NCBI GenBank assembly: GCA_004802725.1
Contig: SGPM01000026.1
Coordinates: 62,001-126,000 of the forward strand
Length of the DNA: 64,000 bases
DNA from: Antrodiella citrinella
Taxonomy: Eukaryota; Basidiomycota; Agaricomycetes; Polyporales; Steccherinaceae
Direction of reading: 5' to 3'
Positions 48,203 to 59,754 of this stretch are shown piece after piece (the stretch's first letter is position 1; each line of letters opens with the position of its first letter). The notes below the pieces were generated by a model. That model did not search any database, was not told the DNA's origin, and saw nothing but the letters and a program-made list of their open reading frames with translations. Position numbers and translations under genes: made by a program.

Positions 48203-50086
48203 TTACCCGTGAGGTGGTGCGGAGGTTTGAGGCGCAATTTGTTTGGGCTGCATGGAGGCACGTTGTTTTTTCTTCAACAGCTTCGTCGACCCATCCTCAG
48301 TCGTCGCCATGGATCCCGAATCACTTCCTCGTGACTTCGAAGGCAACGTCCGTCTCCGAGTCACCGTAGCGCCGCTGAGACTCCCAGACCGTGACGGGGG
48401 TGTCTCCAATACCGGCGACAGTTCTCCTCCTACTGCTTTCGCCTGCGCTGAATCTAATTTCAACGATGCGATGAAACAGGATAAGTGACAGAAAAGAGGG
48501 TAACAGAGGACACGTTGAGCGAAAACGAGGCTACACCATGATCCTAATTTGATAACGCACCTCCAGAACGTTCCGTCGTAGTTCGCCTTCGTGCTATCTT
48601 CCGGCTGCCGGTGGCATGCTTGTCGACCAGCTTCCAGCCGCCTGGTTGCTCATCATCTGAGCTGGGGACGATATCCACCTGTTCACTCAAGCCACCCACA
48701 ACGGGCGCACCAGACTTACTATGATCCAATGCGGACGTTGGTGCCGGTGGGATGTCGAGCATGAACCAATCTTGATGCGCGATCAGAAACTCTAGCACGT
48801 CCTGACTGAGCTGATGCTCCTGTGGCGACAGCTCGTGTGTTGGATGTGAGAGCAATGCAGGGCGGAAAATCACTGCCAGATCTAATAAGGTTTGGGGTTA
48901 TCAGTATGAGTCGTAGTAGTACGGACTATCGGTGGACCTACTTTTTGCCGTCATCAGATTCTTATCCGATTTTCGCGCAAATACCGAGAGGAGATCCAGC
49001 ACGTAGAGAAGGAGATACTGGTTCGCTCGGGGTAACGACCGGATGAGACGCTTGTACGTCGCGATCACTTCATCCTGGTTGTAGTTCTTCTTGGCTAGGA
49101 CGCTGAGCGGATCGGTACGCTGTCCAAAAGTAATGAAGGAAGAATACACACCTAGTGCGTCTCGAAACTGAACATTAATCAGCTTAAGAGACGGTCAAGG
49201 CATCGGGATGGTACTCACACTGAAGTACATATCGTGTGGAATCACAGGCTCCTTCACCGTACGTTAGCGACATCATAACGGAAGCAATAGAAGCTGACGT
49301 ACAGGCATCTGCGTTAAATATCGTCTGAACACGCTTGCGACATCATGTGTGGTGTACTGCTCCTTCCTCCAATCCATATTCTTGCCGTACTGTATGGAGA
49401 TGAGAATAGCGCTTGACGGTAGATACCAAGAACACTCACTCTTGGAGGCGTCTCGAACGCAGCTTGAAGTTCGCGCATACGCTTATTCGACCCATTTACC
49501 CGAAATGTGCCTTCGACTTCAGTTGCGGTCTCCTTCAAATGCAGACCACTGCGAGGCGGACGTGTGAACAACACGGCCTCGGCAGCAAGGACGTATGGAC
49601 ACCACGCACCATTTGGCCACCACTACTGGGATGTAGCCCCACACGTAGAGCTCGCCGTTCGCATTGGCGGTGGATATTTGCACGCTGGCGTATTTGAGAC
49701 TCTCCTTGAGCGGTTTACCAAATACGACGTTCTGTCCTGGAGAACGCCACACCCGAGGGGTCAGCGATCGGGGCGTGTCACACGAAGGGCGAACAAGACA
49801 CACCTTTCTTCTCCTCTGCCTCCTTCTTGGCCCGCTGAGTGAATACAAAGTGATTCCACCACGTCTTGAGGCTCGCCTTGGAGGGCGGAATGGGGTTAGG
49901 GTCTTCGGCAGTCATACGTCTCCTCAGGTCTGGTGGGCTTTCGGATTGCTTGAACTCGAGAGCCGAGGGTGGAGGCTCGCCCGAAACGACGACGGTGTTT
50001 GCGCGGGGGCGGAGATCACGGTTGGATGCACGGTTATTTGACTTGTTGTTACGGTTGCCGAGCTGTTGAAGACGCTGTTTCCACAT
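48203..50086 (-). CDS. RhoGAP domain protein
   Basis: This gene encodes a GTPase-activating protein for Rho/Cdc42-type GTPases, which control polarity and wall growth. From ATG 50086 (MWKQRLQQLGNRNNKS) a disordered lead-in reaches SLKTWWNHFVFTQRAKKEAE. The RhoGAP domain follows: VFGKPLKESLKYASVQIS, YVWGYIPVVVAKC, EVEGTFRVNGSNKRMRELQ (the arginine-finger region, Arg in TFRVNGS), AAFETPPR and HDVASVFRRYLTQMPEPVIP across introns. Then come IATYKRLIRSLPRANQYLLL, NLMTAK and VIFRPALLSHP, and an Arg/Ser-rich C-terminus. At least six exons; stop TAA at 48203-48205. The start is uncertain because the upstream sequence is also open in other frames. Separated by 557 bases from the FRA10AC1-type gene on the same strand. 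Confidence 0.87.
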
Positions 50087-50643
50087 GCAATCGTCCGAAC
50101 GGATACTCAGAAATGGAGGACGTCGAGCTCCTTGGAGGTGGTACAGCCACTGAGGCACGAAAATGAACAGCACAACCTGACTCCGCTTGCGGCACCAAGT
50201 TTGGACTACGACGGGGTCGAGAAACGCCCTGTGCAGTGGGCCACGTCGTCGTCGTCTGCGTCGTCGAGGATGATTGCAGGAAAGATGGGAGGTGTGGCGA
50301 GAGAGGGAGGGAGAGAAGAGGAGAAATGGTCAAAGTCTGCTCCAATACCCACCACAGCTTATCATGAGGTAATTCATTTTATACACGTCGGCTTCTTCCG
50401 GTCCCCACAAAAACGCGTGTTCCAGGAGCAGCAATACAATATATGGTAACGCAGCCGAGGTAAGAACTGACCGTGTAGCTACTTTCCTGCAAGACACGGT
50501 CATATCCTTACCAAATACCACACAGCCTTCCAAGCACAGGCGTGGGCGCATACTCTCGCATATCGGACGCCAGTAGTATCGCAAACTGCGCGCGTATGAG
50601 CCGTTCACAGCTCGGAAGGATGCCTTTGTTCGACGACACTGGT
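50087..50643. other. Intergenic, RhoGAP promoter
   Basis: About 560 bases between two same-strand genes. Possible 5' leader of the RhoGAP gene, in which a Ser/Pro-rich frame is open (50049-50345, minus) and could be an unrecognised first exon. No other feature seen. Confidence 0.45.
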
Positions 50644-51457
50644 TCAAGGCGTGCGACGTCGGTCGAGCGTAGCTCTTCGAGCCGGAGAGCGAGAGTGTGA
50701 GTTCCGGTGTCGTCGGTCCCCAGATGAAAGCGGCCGATGGCGACGGTCGACTCTTCTCTCCTCTCTCACCCGGTTCTTCTCCCCGTTAACCGCCTGACCT
50801 CCGCCTCCCTCCTCTGCCTCTTCCAGTATTACCTCCTGGGGCTCCTCCTTGACAGCGATGCCTGTCGCAGACCCCTCGTGCTCTTGTTTCTGCTTGTTAC
50901 GCTTGTACATCAGCTTCTTGACGCATCTGGGGCAAAGTACGACCTTGACGAGGGCGAATTTGTTCTCCCCGTCTTCCACATACGAAAACGGGAGTTCCAG
51001 CGTGGTGAGGGACGGTCGGTGTTCTTCGACATGACGGATAGCGTGGAAGGAACACCTGCTGTTTCCACAGGTGGCCTCTCCCGCGCCAGATACGACCTCG
51101 TCTTCTGTACGCCAACGTATGGAGAACTGTAACAAGTGGCAAATTGTTCAGATACGGAAACGCGTCGAATAGCGAGTGCACGTACGTTCCCCGACTTGTA
51201 GTGTTTGAGATCACACACAGCAAACTCCCGATACAGACTGGAATAATACTTTTTCGCCACCTGGTCGTTCCATGACAACGCTCTCTCGTTCTCATCTTCC
51301 GGACGTAAGAATCTAAGAGTGACTCGTGTTAGATCAGGGAGGAAGACCGAGAAAGGAATACGCACTTGTGAGAGTCTTTCAGAATCTCGAACTCGGTCTG
51401 TCCTGTAGAGACGACTTGTTTAGATGAGCTCGAAGATGCATACTTGTACAACGCCAT
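50644..51457 (-). CDS. FRA10AC1-family protein
   Basis: A nuclear protein of the FRA10AC1 family, which is conserved across eukaryotes and thought to act around spliceosomes, with the exact role unclear. Three exons (51366-51457, 51186-51312, 50644-51126) join to 233 residues. They give TEFEILKDSHKFLRPEDE, then WNDQVAKKYYSSLYREFAVC and DLKHYKSGN, then across the second intron FSIRWRTEDEVVSGAGEATC. The metal-like pairs are CGNSRC and CPRC (LVKVVLCPRCVKKLMYKR). The C-terminus is Arg/Ser/His-rich (RRHRNSHSRSPARR), an RS-like tail as in splicing-associated proteins. The family motif set is complete. Its divergent neighbour is the GH17 gene, 665 bases away. Confidence 0.9.
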
Positions 51458-52122
51458 GCAACTGTCCTCCTGGAGTGTACTCCGAGTATACTGCTCAAGG
51501 TCAGTGTTGGTATCGGTACAAGTGATAACGAGCGCTTATATCAACTGTGGACAGAGCATATCACCCGATGACCGACTCCCAAGCTCAGATTGCCCTTTGT
51601 TTCTGTACATGGCGTCGCATATGTAGAAAGGGAGTCTTAGGACATGCTGACACTTGATCTACATCGATGTCGAGACTTTCACGCGTTGTGTGCCCACCGC
51701 CAACAGGCCGAACTTGGGTCTACTTGGGCCGAACACACCCCGCTCTTCGTTGACCGTGTCCGCAGCATCTTTTCTGCTGATGGCCGGCTGCTGGATGAAC
51801 CTCGTTGAGGAGGGTATTTATGGAGCAAGTGACTATTTATATCACGCGTACTGACCCTCGTTGCGAGGGTTCCTAGCGAGAAGACATTCGGAAGGAGTGC
51901 TATGAAAACATTTGAGAAGGACAAGAGAATGCAAGACAAAAGTGCGCAGTATACCAAGGCCCAAGAGAGGCTTGTAAAATATGGATTTGCCGTTGTTGAG
52001 GAGCTCGGCGGCTGTGGCCCTGATACAACATTTACGGAGTTGCATCGCTTTGTGACCGTCTCTCCTGCTCACGACACTCACGACCTCTTCGCACGATCTT
52101 CGACTCTGCCAGGAGCGAGACG
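51458..52122. other. Divergent promoter region, FRA10AC1/GH17
   Basis: About 665 bases without a supported gene. An A/T-rich segment near 51820-51845 (TATTTATGG..., CTATTTATATCAC) could contain the core promoter of the GH17 gene or of a short leader. Confidence 0.45.
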
Positions 52123-54190
52123 ATGGCGGCCAATATGTACCAGTACGGAGACAGTCCTTCGTCGAGGTCGAACGCGGATTTGCAGGATTATTATGATGGT
52201 GGAATTCCGGTAAGTCGACCGTCAACCACCTCGGCCGTTACGGCGCCTGAGCCAGGGCAGACGTTTAAGTTGAACTCGCTCGCTCTCCCTCCTTCCTTCC
52301 ATCTTTCTCTCTCCCTCCCCACCGGTCTACGTACTAAAGTCACTCTTTTATATCCCCCATCTGCCGCGCAGCCTCCACACCGTCTCTCGGGCATCGACGA
52401 CCCGTACGCCTCAAATTCTGTAATACGCACCACGCCGGACTCGCCAGCCCGCGGAAGCTACTACCAGGCCGACCCATCTCCCACCATGCCTCTCAACGCT
52501 GACCGAGGGTACTCCAACATGGATGACGGTGGTGGATACAATGGCACCCGCTACCTCGAGAAGCAGGAGGCTACTCGCGGCTCACGTCGCAAGTGGATTG
52601 TGAGTTGGTTCTCAACGCTAGCTACACGTGCTGTACTCACGGCTCTGCCAGATCACTGGATCCATCATCGCCCTGGTTGTCATTATCGGTGTCGGTGTCG
52701 GTGTCGGTGTAGCTGTGTCCAAGAATCACTCGAGCAAGAGCACCAGCGGCGCCGCCGCCAGCTCGAATTCGAACAGCCCTGTCCAGCAGACAAACCCCAA
52801 CGACCCTAGCACCTTCGTGTTGGATCCCAACCTCAAACATTCATTTTATGGATTGGCGTACACTCCCGAGGGCTCCCAACTACCTGAATGTGGCAACAAT
52901 ATCAGTATGTGCTTCCTCTTTCGAGACAGTTTGAATATGTGTCTTATTCCGTCTTTCCCGTAGGTGCTGTGATCCAGGATATTCAGCTTATGTCTCAGCT
53001 CACCTCGGTAAGACCTTCATATTTCGCTCTGTGATGTTTTCCTCACCACCTTACAGCGTATTCGTTTGTACGGTGCCGATTGCAATCAATCTTCGTTGGT
53101 GGTAAGACCCTTCGAACTTCTAAGCAAGATGTGCCAACTGACAAACTCACTCCACAGCTTGACGCCATCGCTCAAACGAAAGTGGACATGCAGGTGTACC
53201 TCGCCATCTACAACATCCCCACCGACTCGACTCCCTACACTCGTCAAAAGGGCGAAATTCAGACTGCCATCGAGACCTTCGGCACTAACAATATCGCTGG
53301 TGTCACGGTTGGAAACGAGTTCATTCTCGAGTCAGTATATTCATAACACACAGTGTCGTGGAGAAACACTCACGTTTTGTCTCACTTCAGCTATCTCACT
53401 GCAGCTGGTCAAAATGACCCGAACTCGGCCGTCGGAAACCAAGGCGCAGCTCTCCTCATTCCCAACATCACGGATACCCGTCAGATGATTGCCAGCATGA
53501 ACCTCAATAAGACCATCCCTGTTGGCACGTCGGATGCTGGCAGTTACTTCAACACCGAAGTTATGGAGGCCATCGATTACGGAGTGCGTTTCTCTCACTC
53601 CACTGTCGTTTTGATATCGCACTAATTATCATCGGGGTTGTAGATGGCCAATGTTCACCCCTGGTTCGCTAATGTCTCCATCGACCAAGCAGCCGGCTGG
53701 ACAGCCGACTTCTTCCAGGACACCAACATTGCGGGTGCGGCGGCAGTGCCCAACAACCCCCAGATGTATATTGCTGAGACTGGTTGGCCCACGGTATGTC
53801 TTCGTTTGAGGGTTCTGCAGTGATTTACTGACCATCGCCACAGCAATCGAGCGACGCTGGAAATGCGAACAACGGTGCATCTGCTGCGTCTGTTCCCAAC
53901 CTCCAGATTTTCTTGGACACATTCGTTTGCCAAGCTAACCAGAACGGCACTGGATACTTCTTCTTCGAGTACTTCGATGAGCCCTGGAAGGTATGAGCAT
54001 TGTGTACCATTTAACTCATCATCATACTCATCGGTTTGCAGGATGTGCAATTCGGAGGTGTAGAAGGCTGGTGGGGTCTCTTCAACTCAGAGTGGGTGCA
54101 ATTTTTGTAACGTCGCATGAGCCTGACTGACCCACTTCACGTAGCCGCACACTCAAAAACCTCACAATACCCGACTGCCACATTGACTGA
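52123..54190 (+). CDS. Membrane-anchored GH17 glucan endo-1,3-beta-glucosidase
   Basis: A fungal cell-wall glucanase or glucanosyltransferase of family GH17. From ATG 52123 (MAANMYQYGDSPSSRS) a Ser/Tyr-rich cytosolic part leads to RGSRRKWI and one hydrophobic helix (ITGSIIALVVIIGVGVGVGV), a type II anchor. A Ser/Asn-rich linker follows. The catalytic domain begins FYGLAYTPEGSQLPECGN, with RIRLYGADCNQ, DMQVYLAIYNI, the acid/base Glu in GVTVGNEFILE and the nucleophile Glu in YIAETGWPT. It continues to YFFFEYFDEPWK and GVEGWWGLFNS. About nine exons; the last (acceptor cacgtag at about 54144) gives RTLKNLTIPDCHID, stop at 54188. The domain order resembles the anchored Bgl2/Scw-like enzymes of basidiomycetes and argues for a role in its own wall, not in plant biomass. 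Confidence 0.92.
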
Positions 54191-55087
54191 GCACATGCAC
54201 ATCCCATGTTGATTCCCCTTGTCGCATACTCTCCCGTCTTGACAGTTGTCATTTGTCTAATATAGTACAACCACCCGGACACTTTTTTTACCCCTTTGTT
54301 TCTTCGTTCGTTTCACGGCGACAATGGACTCGCATTCATGCATTCTACCTACCTTTACTTGAACAAGGGCTGTATCCGATGTTGCTCCTGTGGTGCTACC
54401 GGTCTTTACATTCCCCCTGGTTTACGAACTGTCTCACTTGGACCCATTACAGATTCTGTACCTTGCGTAAGCAAATTGAATCACTGAACATTGAACTCTT
54501 CTCTTCTCTTTGTTCGCGCCTCCCGGGTCCGTCGCGGTCCCCATGCCGCCATCATTCCGGTGGCTTTCGATGTTTTGATGGTAAGTGATGTCTTTCCCCT
54601 TCATGGGTTCTGTCAGGTGGAAACACCCCGTCGTACTGGCAAGTGGGGTTCTTCCGCAAATGCGCAAGTTGACCAGGTCTGTCTCATTATTTGCGCTTTC
54701 GCCCTGCACGAATTTTGACGTCGTCTCGCTATTATTAGCATCGGTCGCTGGGTCGCTGACCGACATTCTTCCCGCTTTTGCAGGGAGGTGGGTACAACTT
54801 CCGATGATGCCCCGCTGCGAAATGCAAATCGCGGTGTCACAGCTGGCAGGGAGCTAGTCATGCTTGGTGAAACTGGGAGGGTTCTTCCCTCCATCGCGTC
54901 TTTCCTCGGCACAATGTTGTTCAACGGAACATATGCCTCACGTGCGGCATCCTTGTGCTTTGCGATGAACTTCCGCTGGGAGGGGTCGTATTCGAGTATA
55001 TAAGTGGCGGAAATTTGGTGTGGAGTTGTCAGCACTCACCAGTACTCACATCGAATCTTGAGCTTCACTTGCAGACAAGCTTCCAAA
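54191..55087. other. Intergenic upstream of the first GH10
   Basis: About 900 bases: the GH17 3' UTR and the GH10 promoter. Open frames on both strands have no similarity I recognise. The TATA box is listed separately. Confidence 0.5.
54996..55002 (+). promoter_or_regulatory. TATA box of the CBM1-GH10 gene
   Basis: GTATATAAG lies about 90 bases before the ATG at 55088, in a classic position for an inducible secreted-enzyme gene. Confidence 0.6.
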
Positions 55088-56608
55088 ATGTTCAAGCTCT
55101 CTTCCAGGTTTGTGGCGCTCGTCGCGCTTATCCCCTTCGCGGTTGCCCAGCAGGCAGAGTGGGACCAATGTGAGCAGCGACGCGTCTCGCGTTGACGATT
55201 GCATGCTAACGCCGAACCCCTCCATAGGCGGTGGTATCGGTTGGACAGGAGGCACTACCTGTGTTTCTGGCACTGTCTGCACAGTCATGAACAGCTACTA
55301 CTCGCAGTGTCTCCCAGGTGTACGTTCTCTTGATCGCCTCCAGCTATTGCCCACTGCTCACTCATACCCACAGACTGCCGCTCCTCCTCCTCCGACTTCT
55401 CCCCCTACCAGCACTCCCACCGCTCCCTCCGGCGGTGCCCCGCCCTCCTCTGCGACCGCCCTCAACACCATCGCCAAGTCCAAGGGCAAGCTCTACTTCG
55501 GTTCCGCCACCGACAACCCCGAGCTGACTGATACCGCGTACACGACGATCTTGGACGACAACACCATGTTCGGTCAGATCACGCCCGGGAACAGCATGAA
55601 GTGGGACGCGACGGAGCCGGAGCAGGGCGTGTTCACTTGGACCGGTGCTGACCAGATCGCCAACTTGGCCGAGACCAACGGACAGCTCCTCCGAGGTGAG
55701 AGTATCTTCGTTATGCGAAGAGGATTAGGATGGTTTGCTGATTTCATATTTGACTGTGATACCATGAAGGCCACAACTGCGTGTGGTACAGCCAGCTTCC
55801 TAGCTGGGTCTCCAGTAGTGGCTTCACCGCTGCTCAGCTCACGAGCGTCATTCAAACCCACTGCGGCACCCTCGTTGGTCGCTACAAGGGTCAGGTCTGT
55901 ACGTCTTTCCCTTAGACAACTACCCACCACTAAACCCCGAAACTAACCCTCTCGCTCCTATAGACTCTTGGGACGTCGTGAACGAGCCCTTCAACGACGA
56001 CGGCACGTGGCGCTCAGACGTGTTCTACAACACCCTCAACACCGAATACGTCTCCATCGCACTCAACGCCGCGCGCACCGCCGACCCGAACGCTAAGCTC
56101 TACATCAACGACTACAACATCGAAGGCCCCAGCGCGAAGACTACCTCGATGCAGAACCTCGTCAAGTCGCTCAAGGCCGCGAACGTCCCCCTCGACGGTA
56201 TCGGTCTCCAGGGCCACTTCATCGTCGGCGAGCTGCCCTCGGGTATTGAGGACAACCTCCGCGCGTTCACCGCCCTCGGCGTCGAGGTGGCGTTCACGGA
56301 GTTGGATATCAGGATGACCTTGCCCTCGACCGCGGCTCTCTTGGCGCAGCAGTCGACCGATTATGAGACTGTCGTCTCTGCTTGCGCGGCTGTGGAGGGA
56401 TGTGTTGGTGTCACCATCTGGGACTACACTGATAAGTACTCTTGGGTGCCAGCGACTTTCCCTGGTCAGGGTGCTGCTTGCCCCTGGGACCAGGTACGTT
56501 TGCGTTTGCTTCTCCAAGCGGTGGAACCGAGTCTCACATTCATTCCGCACACAGAACCTCCAGAGGAAGCCCGCGTTCCAGGGTATTATCAACGGATGGA
56601 ACTCTTAA
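55088..56608 (+). CDS. Secreted CBM1-GH10 endo-1,4-beta-xylanase
   Basis: A secreted xylanase that cuts the xylan backbone. Exons: 55088-55169, 55228-55319, 55374-55695, 55770-55898, 55964-56493, 56555-56608; 402 residues. The signal peptide ([20 protein letters not shown]) is followed by a CBM1 ([18 protein letters not shown], then SYYSQCLPG), split by the first intron. A Pro/Thr/Ser linker leads to the GH10 domain: [53 protein letters not shown], the acid/base Glu in [12 protein letters not shown] and the nucleophile Glu in FTELDIRM. It ends [14 protein letters not shown]. The linker intron (55320-55373) is a multiple of three, so read-through would keep frame and insert 18 residues. The second GH10 at 63006 is a paralogue without CBM1. 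Confidence 0.94.
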
Positions 56609-56715
56609 ATTATTGGGGGTTAGAATATAGATGGCCTTCGCTGGCCTTGGGGTTTTGGGGGTTGTGTAAATGTACTTCCACAAATTATGCGCAAAACCTG
56701 AAAATGTTGTCGTCC

Positions 56716-57813
56716 TCAGCAGCTCGTTGTATGAACCGACCATCTTCCGGTTAACGGGCTTTCGTTTGGAATCATAGCTTCGTCTGGAGAGAAGTTCAGA
56801 ATCATGCGGTACTCGTGGCAATAAGTGGTCAGATACCTTGTGTCTGCGAACTTGCTGAAGCCGCTCTTCTTGTTGCAGTGGTCCAAGCACCTTCTCCCTC
56901 GTCATGTAACCAACCTGCAACACTTCATTCCCTTCGCCGCTTCCCAACAGCTGCCTATAGAACTCGTTCAGTTCCTTGTCCCTATGATGCCACTTCTCAT
57001 CGTCCGCATCCTTCCTAAAACACGATCCAGGAGGGTTCGATCCCCTGAACACGAACCTCTCCTCATCAAATACCGCGTCTGCACTGATAAATAGCGCCTC
57101 CCGGAACCGCTCAGACACATTCCTCGCGATGTGCACGTGTGTTCGCGAAGGAGGTTGAGGTGCTTGGGGAGATGGAAACACGTCTGCTGCGTATCGCGCC
57201 AGACTGACAAGACCACTCGGCACCTCTGTCAAACTGGTCACCCAGAACTCGGATGGGTGTCTTTCGATCATGGCGCGAAAGACGTGGGCGCATAGGAGGA
57301 TCGTGAGGCTGGACCGACGCGCCTCGGGCGCGATGCAGGTCAGACCGGTGTGGAGGACCGTTATGAGTTTTGTTGGGTCTTCGAAGGAGGGTATAGTGAA
57401 TAGGATGGCAGAAAAGAAGGCGGTTATGGGACCGGAGGGTGAACTGTAACGTGCCACTACGATGAGCTTGTCGTTCAGTGAAGTTGGCACCAAAGATAGA
57501 CATTGGTAATCGGGAAGAGGAGTGAGACAACGTGAGGCGCATGTCCGTAGCTCCTTGACGAACTGAACTCTGCGGTCTGGTGGCCACTGGAGTCCCGGCC
57601 GATCGTATAGCTGGAAGGTATAGTCAGCATATCCCCGGACGGTGTTCTGTTTCTGCATGATGAGGGTTAGCAAGTCGAATTTCTGAAAGCGCCATCATGA
57701 GTATATATATGAGCGCGAATTTGTGCCGTGCAGTGACAAAGCAACGCGCAACCGTTCATACTTACCTGGCACAAGATAGAATACATCTTGGACGGTAGCC
57801 GGTATGCAGCCAT
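56716..57813 (-). CDS. Conserved-looking unknown protein, 322 residues
   Basis: I do not recognise the family. Three exons close in frame: 57766-57813 ([16 protein letters not shown]), 56915-57682 and 56716-56868, introns 83 and 46 bases. The main exon begins [20 protein letters not shown] and contains [39 protein letters not shown] and [19 protein letters not shown]. The last exon reads [20 protein letters not shown] and ends [11 protein letters not shown]. No signal peptide or membrane helix is evident. Reading through the short last intron would give a longer, less natural C-terminus (377 codons in all from an internal start). The gene converges on the xylanase gene, with 107 bases between stops. 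It could belong to one of the many agaricomycete-restricted unknown families. Confidence 0.68.
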
Positions 57814-58003
57814 ACACACGACAATCTTAAAAGGGATGTCTAACTTGCAGACTACATATCAGACACGACCAGGTGGAACAACATAACATGGCTACTATGC
57901 AAGTAAAATCGGTAAGATAAGCAATAAATGATACAACAAGACAAGTCCCAATCATGTACTCGCCGTCCATAGATACGATCCCAAAGACTCCCGAGGAAAT
58001 GAT

Positions 58004-59754
58004 CTAAACCAGTCCACGTCCACCCATCTTCACAGTATCAACTACCGACCTCAGCAACTCTTGCCAAACACCAGCTACCACGTTCTGTTTCTCCAGAGCA
58101 CCGGCCTGCAAGCGCTTGCGAACTGAATTTGCCATGCCTGCACCATTACTACCGAGCAACTTTCTCCGACGAAGTCGAAAGATGAGGGAGATTACAGGAA
58201 ACACGACAAAGAGGAGAATGAAAGTGGTGACCTTGGATTTGGAGAGATTATGGAAGGAGGCGTCAACGAATGATCGTATGATAGTGATCACTGACGGAGT
58301 TCGAGTGACTGCTGAGCTGGGAGGGTCCAACGACAGCGACCGAGGAGCTCTTGGTAAAGGGGAAGTAGACTTCATCCGACTCCTCGCGAGCTGATGCCTA
58401 GGTATGGACTTCTCTTTCTCGGTACTCCGTTGCGATATTGTCGGTGCATTAGCAGGTGTCACCGTGGAGGAGGATGCAATCGAGGAGATGGACTGTGACG
58501 ATGATGATGCAGAGGGCGCATCTTGGATATGTGTCATGCTAGGGATGCGCTCCCTCATCTTGCCTTTCTCATTTATTGAGCTGATTCTTGGGGAGGTAGG
58601 TGTCGCAGTGTGTGTAGACCCGCTCGACTCTGACGAGACTGACGGTGCTGGAGAGACCGTTCTTGAGGACGCTGCAGATGTCGTGGAGTCGAGTAGGCTC
58701 AACGTGGGCGAAGTAATGCGACTAGCTGCCGCTTGCGCACGTAGTGCCTGCAGAGAGTCCATCATTTGCTGAATAGAATATACGTCAGCTATGAGGGAAC
58801 TGAACGACACTTGGGCATGCATAATCACGGAGGAAGCAGCCGATGTTGGTGTCACAGACACCTTACAACTGACGAACATCGTCGACTATCAAGCAAATAG
58901 AGCAGTGCATCCCCTCTGTCGACAGGTCGTCCATGAGGAGAAAGTGAATCTCCTCATGGGCGAACCACCGACAGAGAAAAATGTAGCGGTCTAAATGTAT
59001 GCCTTGAAAGCTGTCCGTTACGTACGCAAGCCCAATGCAAAATAGATGAAACACGTACATCGCGGTAGGATTGAGGCAGCTCTCGCTCATACTGCAGGAA
59101 GTCGCCAGCATAATCCCACTCTTCCAGTCTAGGGAGTATTTGAAGGCAGTAAAGGTCAAGGACCTGCGCGTAGCCTTCATGTTCGTCCGCCACTACCGCT
59201 TGTCCTCGGCGAGCGAGCCAATCCTCAATAATACCCCGACCAACATCTGGACATCCTAGCTTGATGCTTGCTAATCCCAAGGTAACCAATATCTGGGAAG
59301 GTAGGAAAGCAGAAGAAGGCTTCTGCGAAGGAGAGGTTGGGGTAAAGAACTGCAGCGACCGCGCGTGGAGAGCGGCCACGAAAGATTGCGGCGAAAGTAT
59401 TTGATTTGCCTTGAGTGATGGGGGGAAGGCCTCCGAATCTTCGCTGGGTGGTGGTGAGGCGTATAGCGTAGTCTCAAAAGTAATGCGAAGGACATCCCAT
59501 TTACGACGATGCGCCGCAAGAGGATCATCCAGAGCCGCAAACTGAGGAGGCGAGATGACGGCAAAGGCAGAAGTTAGCAAGGAATGGGTGAGCTTGACAT
59601 CCCGCTGCAGGAACGCAGTGGCCGCCCGGGAATAGAGCGATCGCAGTGTGGCTGCAGTTGAGCTCGGTCGAGCAGACGTCGAGGACGCGCTTTTCAACGG
59701 TATAGACGAAGCCACCTTGCTCGCTGTCTGCGTCGTAAAGGTCGCTGTGGGCAT
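58004..59754 (-). CDS. Tail-anchored helical-repeat protein, possibly PEX26-like
   Basis: From ATG 59754 (MPTATFTTQTASK) the first 230 residues are helical: LYSRAATAFLQRDVKLTHSL, RRKWDVLRITFETTLYASPP, ILVTLGLASIKLGCPDVGRG, IIEDWLARRG and QVLDLYCLQILPRLEEWDYA. This has the look of TPR-like helical pairs. After YERELPQSYRD come one or more small exons between about 59050 and 58750 that I could not place with confidence. The C-terminal part (MMDSLQALRAQAAASR onward) is Ser/Pro-rich and ends with one hydrophobic helix (VTTFILLFVVFPVISLIF) followed by RLRRRK and about 50 residues. A helical N-terminal domain with a C-terminal anchor is the plan of PEX26/PEX15-type peroxisomal receptors, but no sequence signature proves it. 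Two separate genes are possible. Divergent from PWP1. Confidence 0.6.

Noticed and set aside
47773..48261. 162-codon minus-strand frame overlapping the RhoGAP 3' end
   Set aside because: Low-complexity hydrophobic text typical of a 3' UTR. It begins inside RhoGAP coding sequence in another frame.
56540..57673. Single-exon 377-codon version of the unknown gene at 56.7-57.8 kb
   Set aside because: A three-exon model closes in frame, supplies a natural ATG exon (57766-57813) and gives a more protein-like C-terminus. The long version also runs into the xylanase's last exon.
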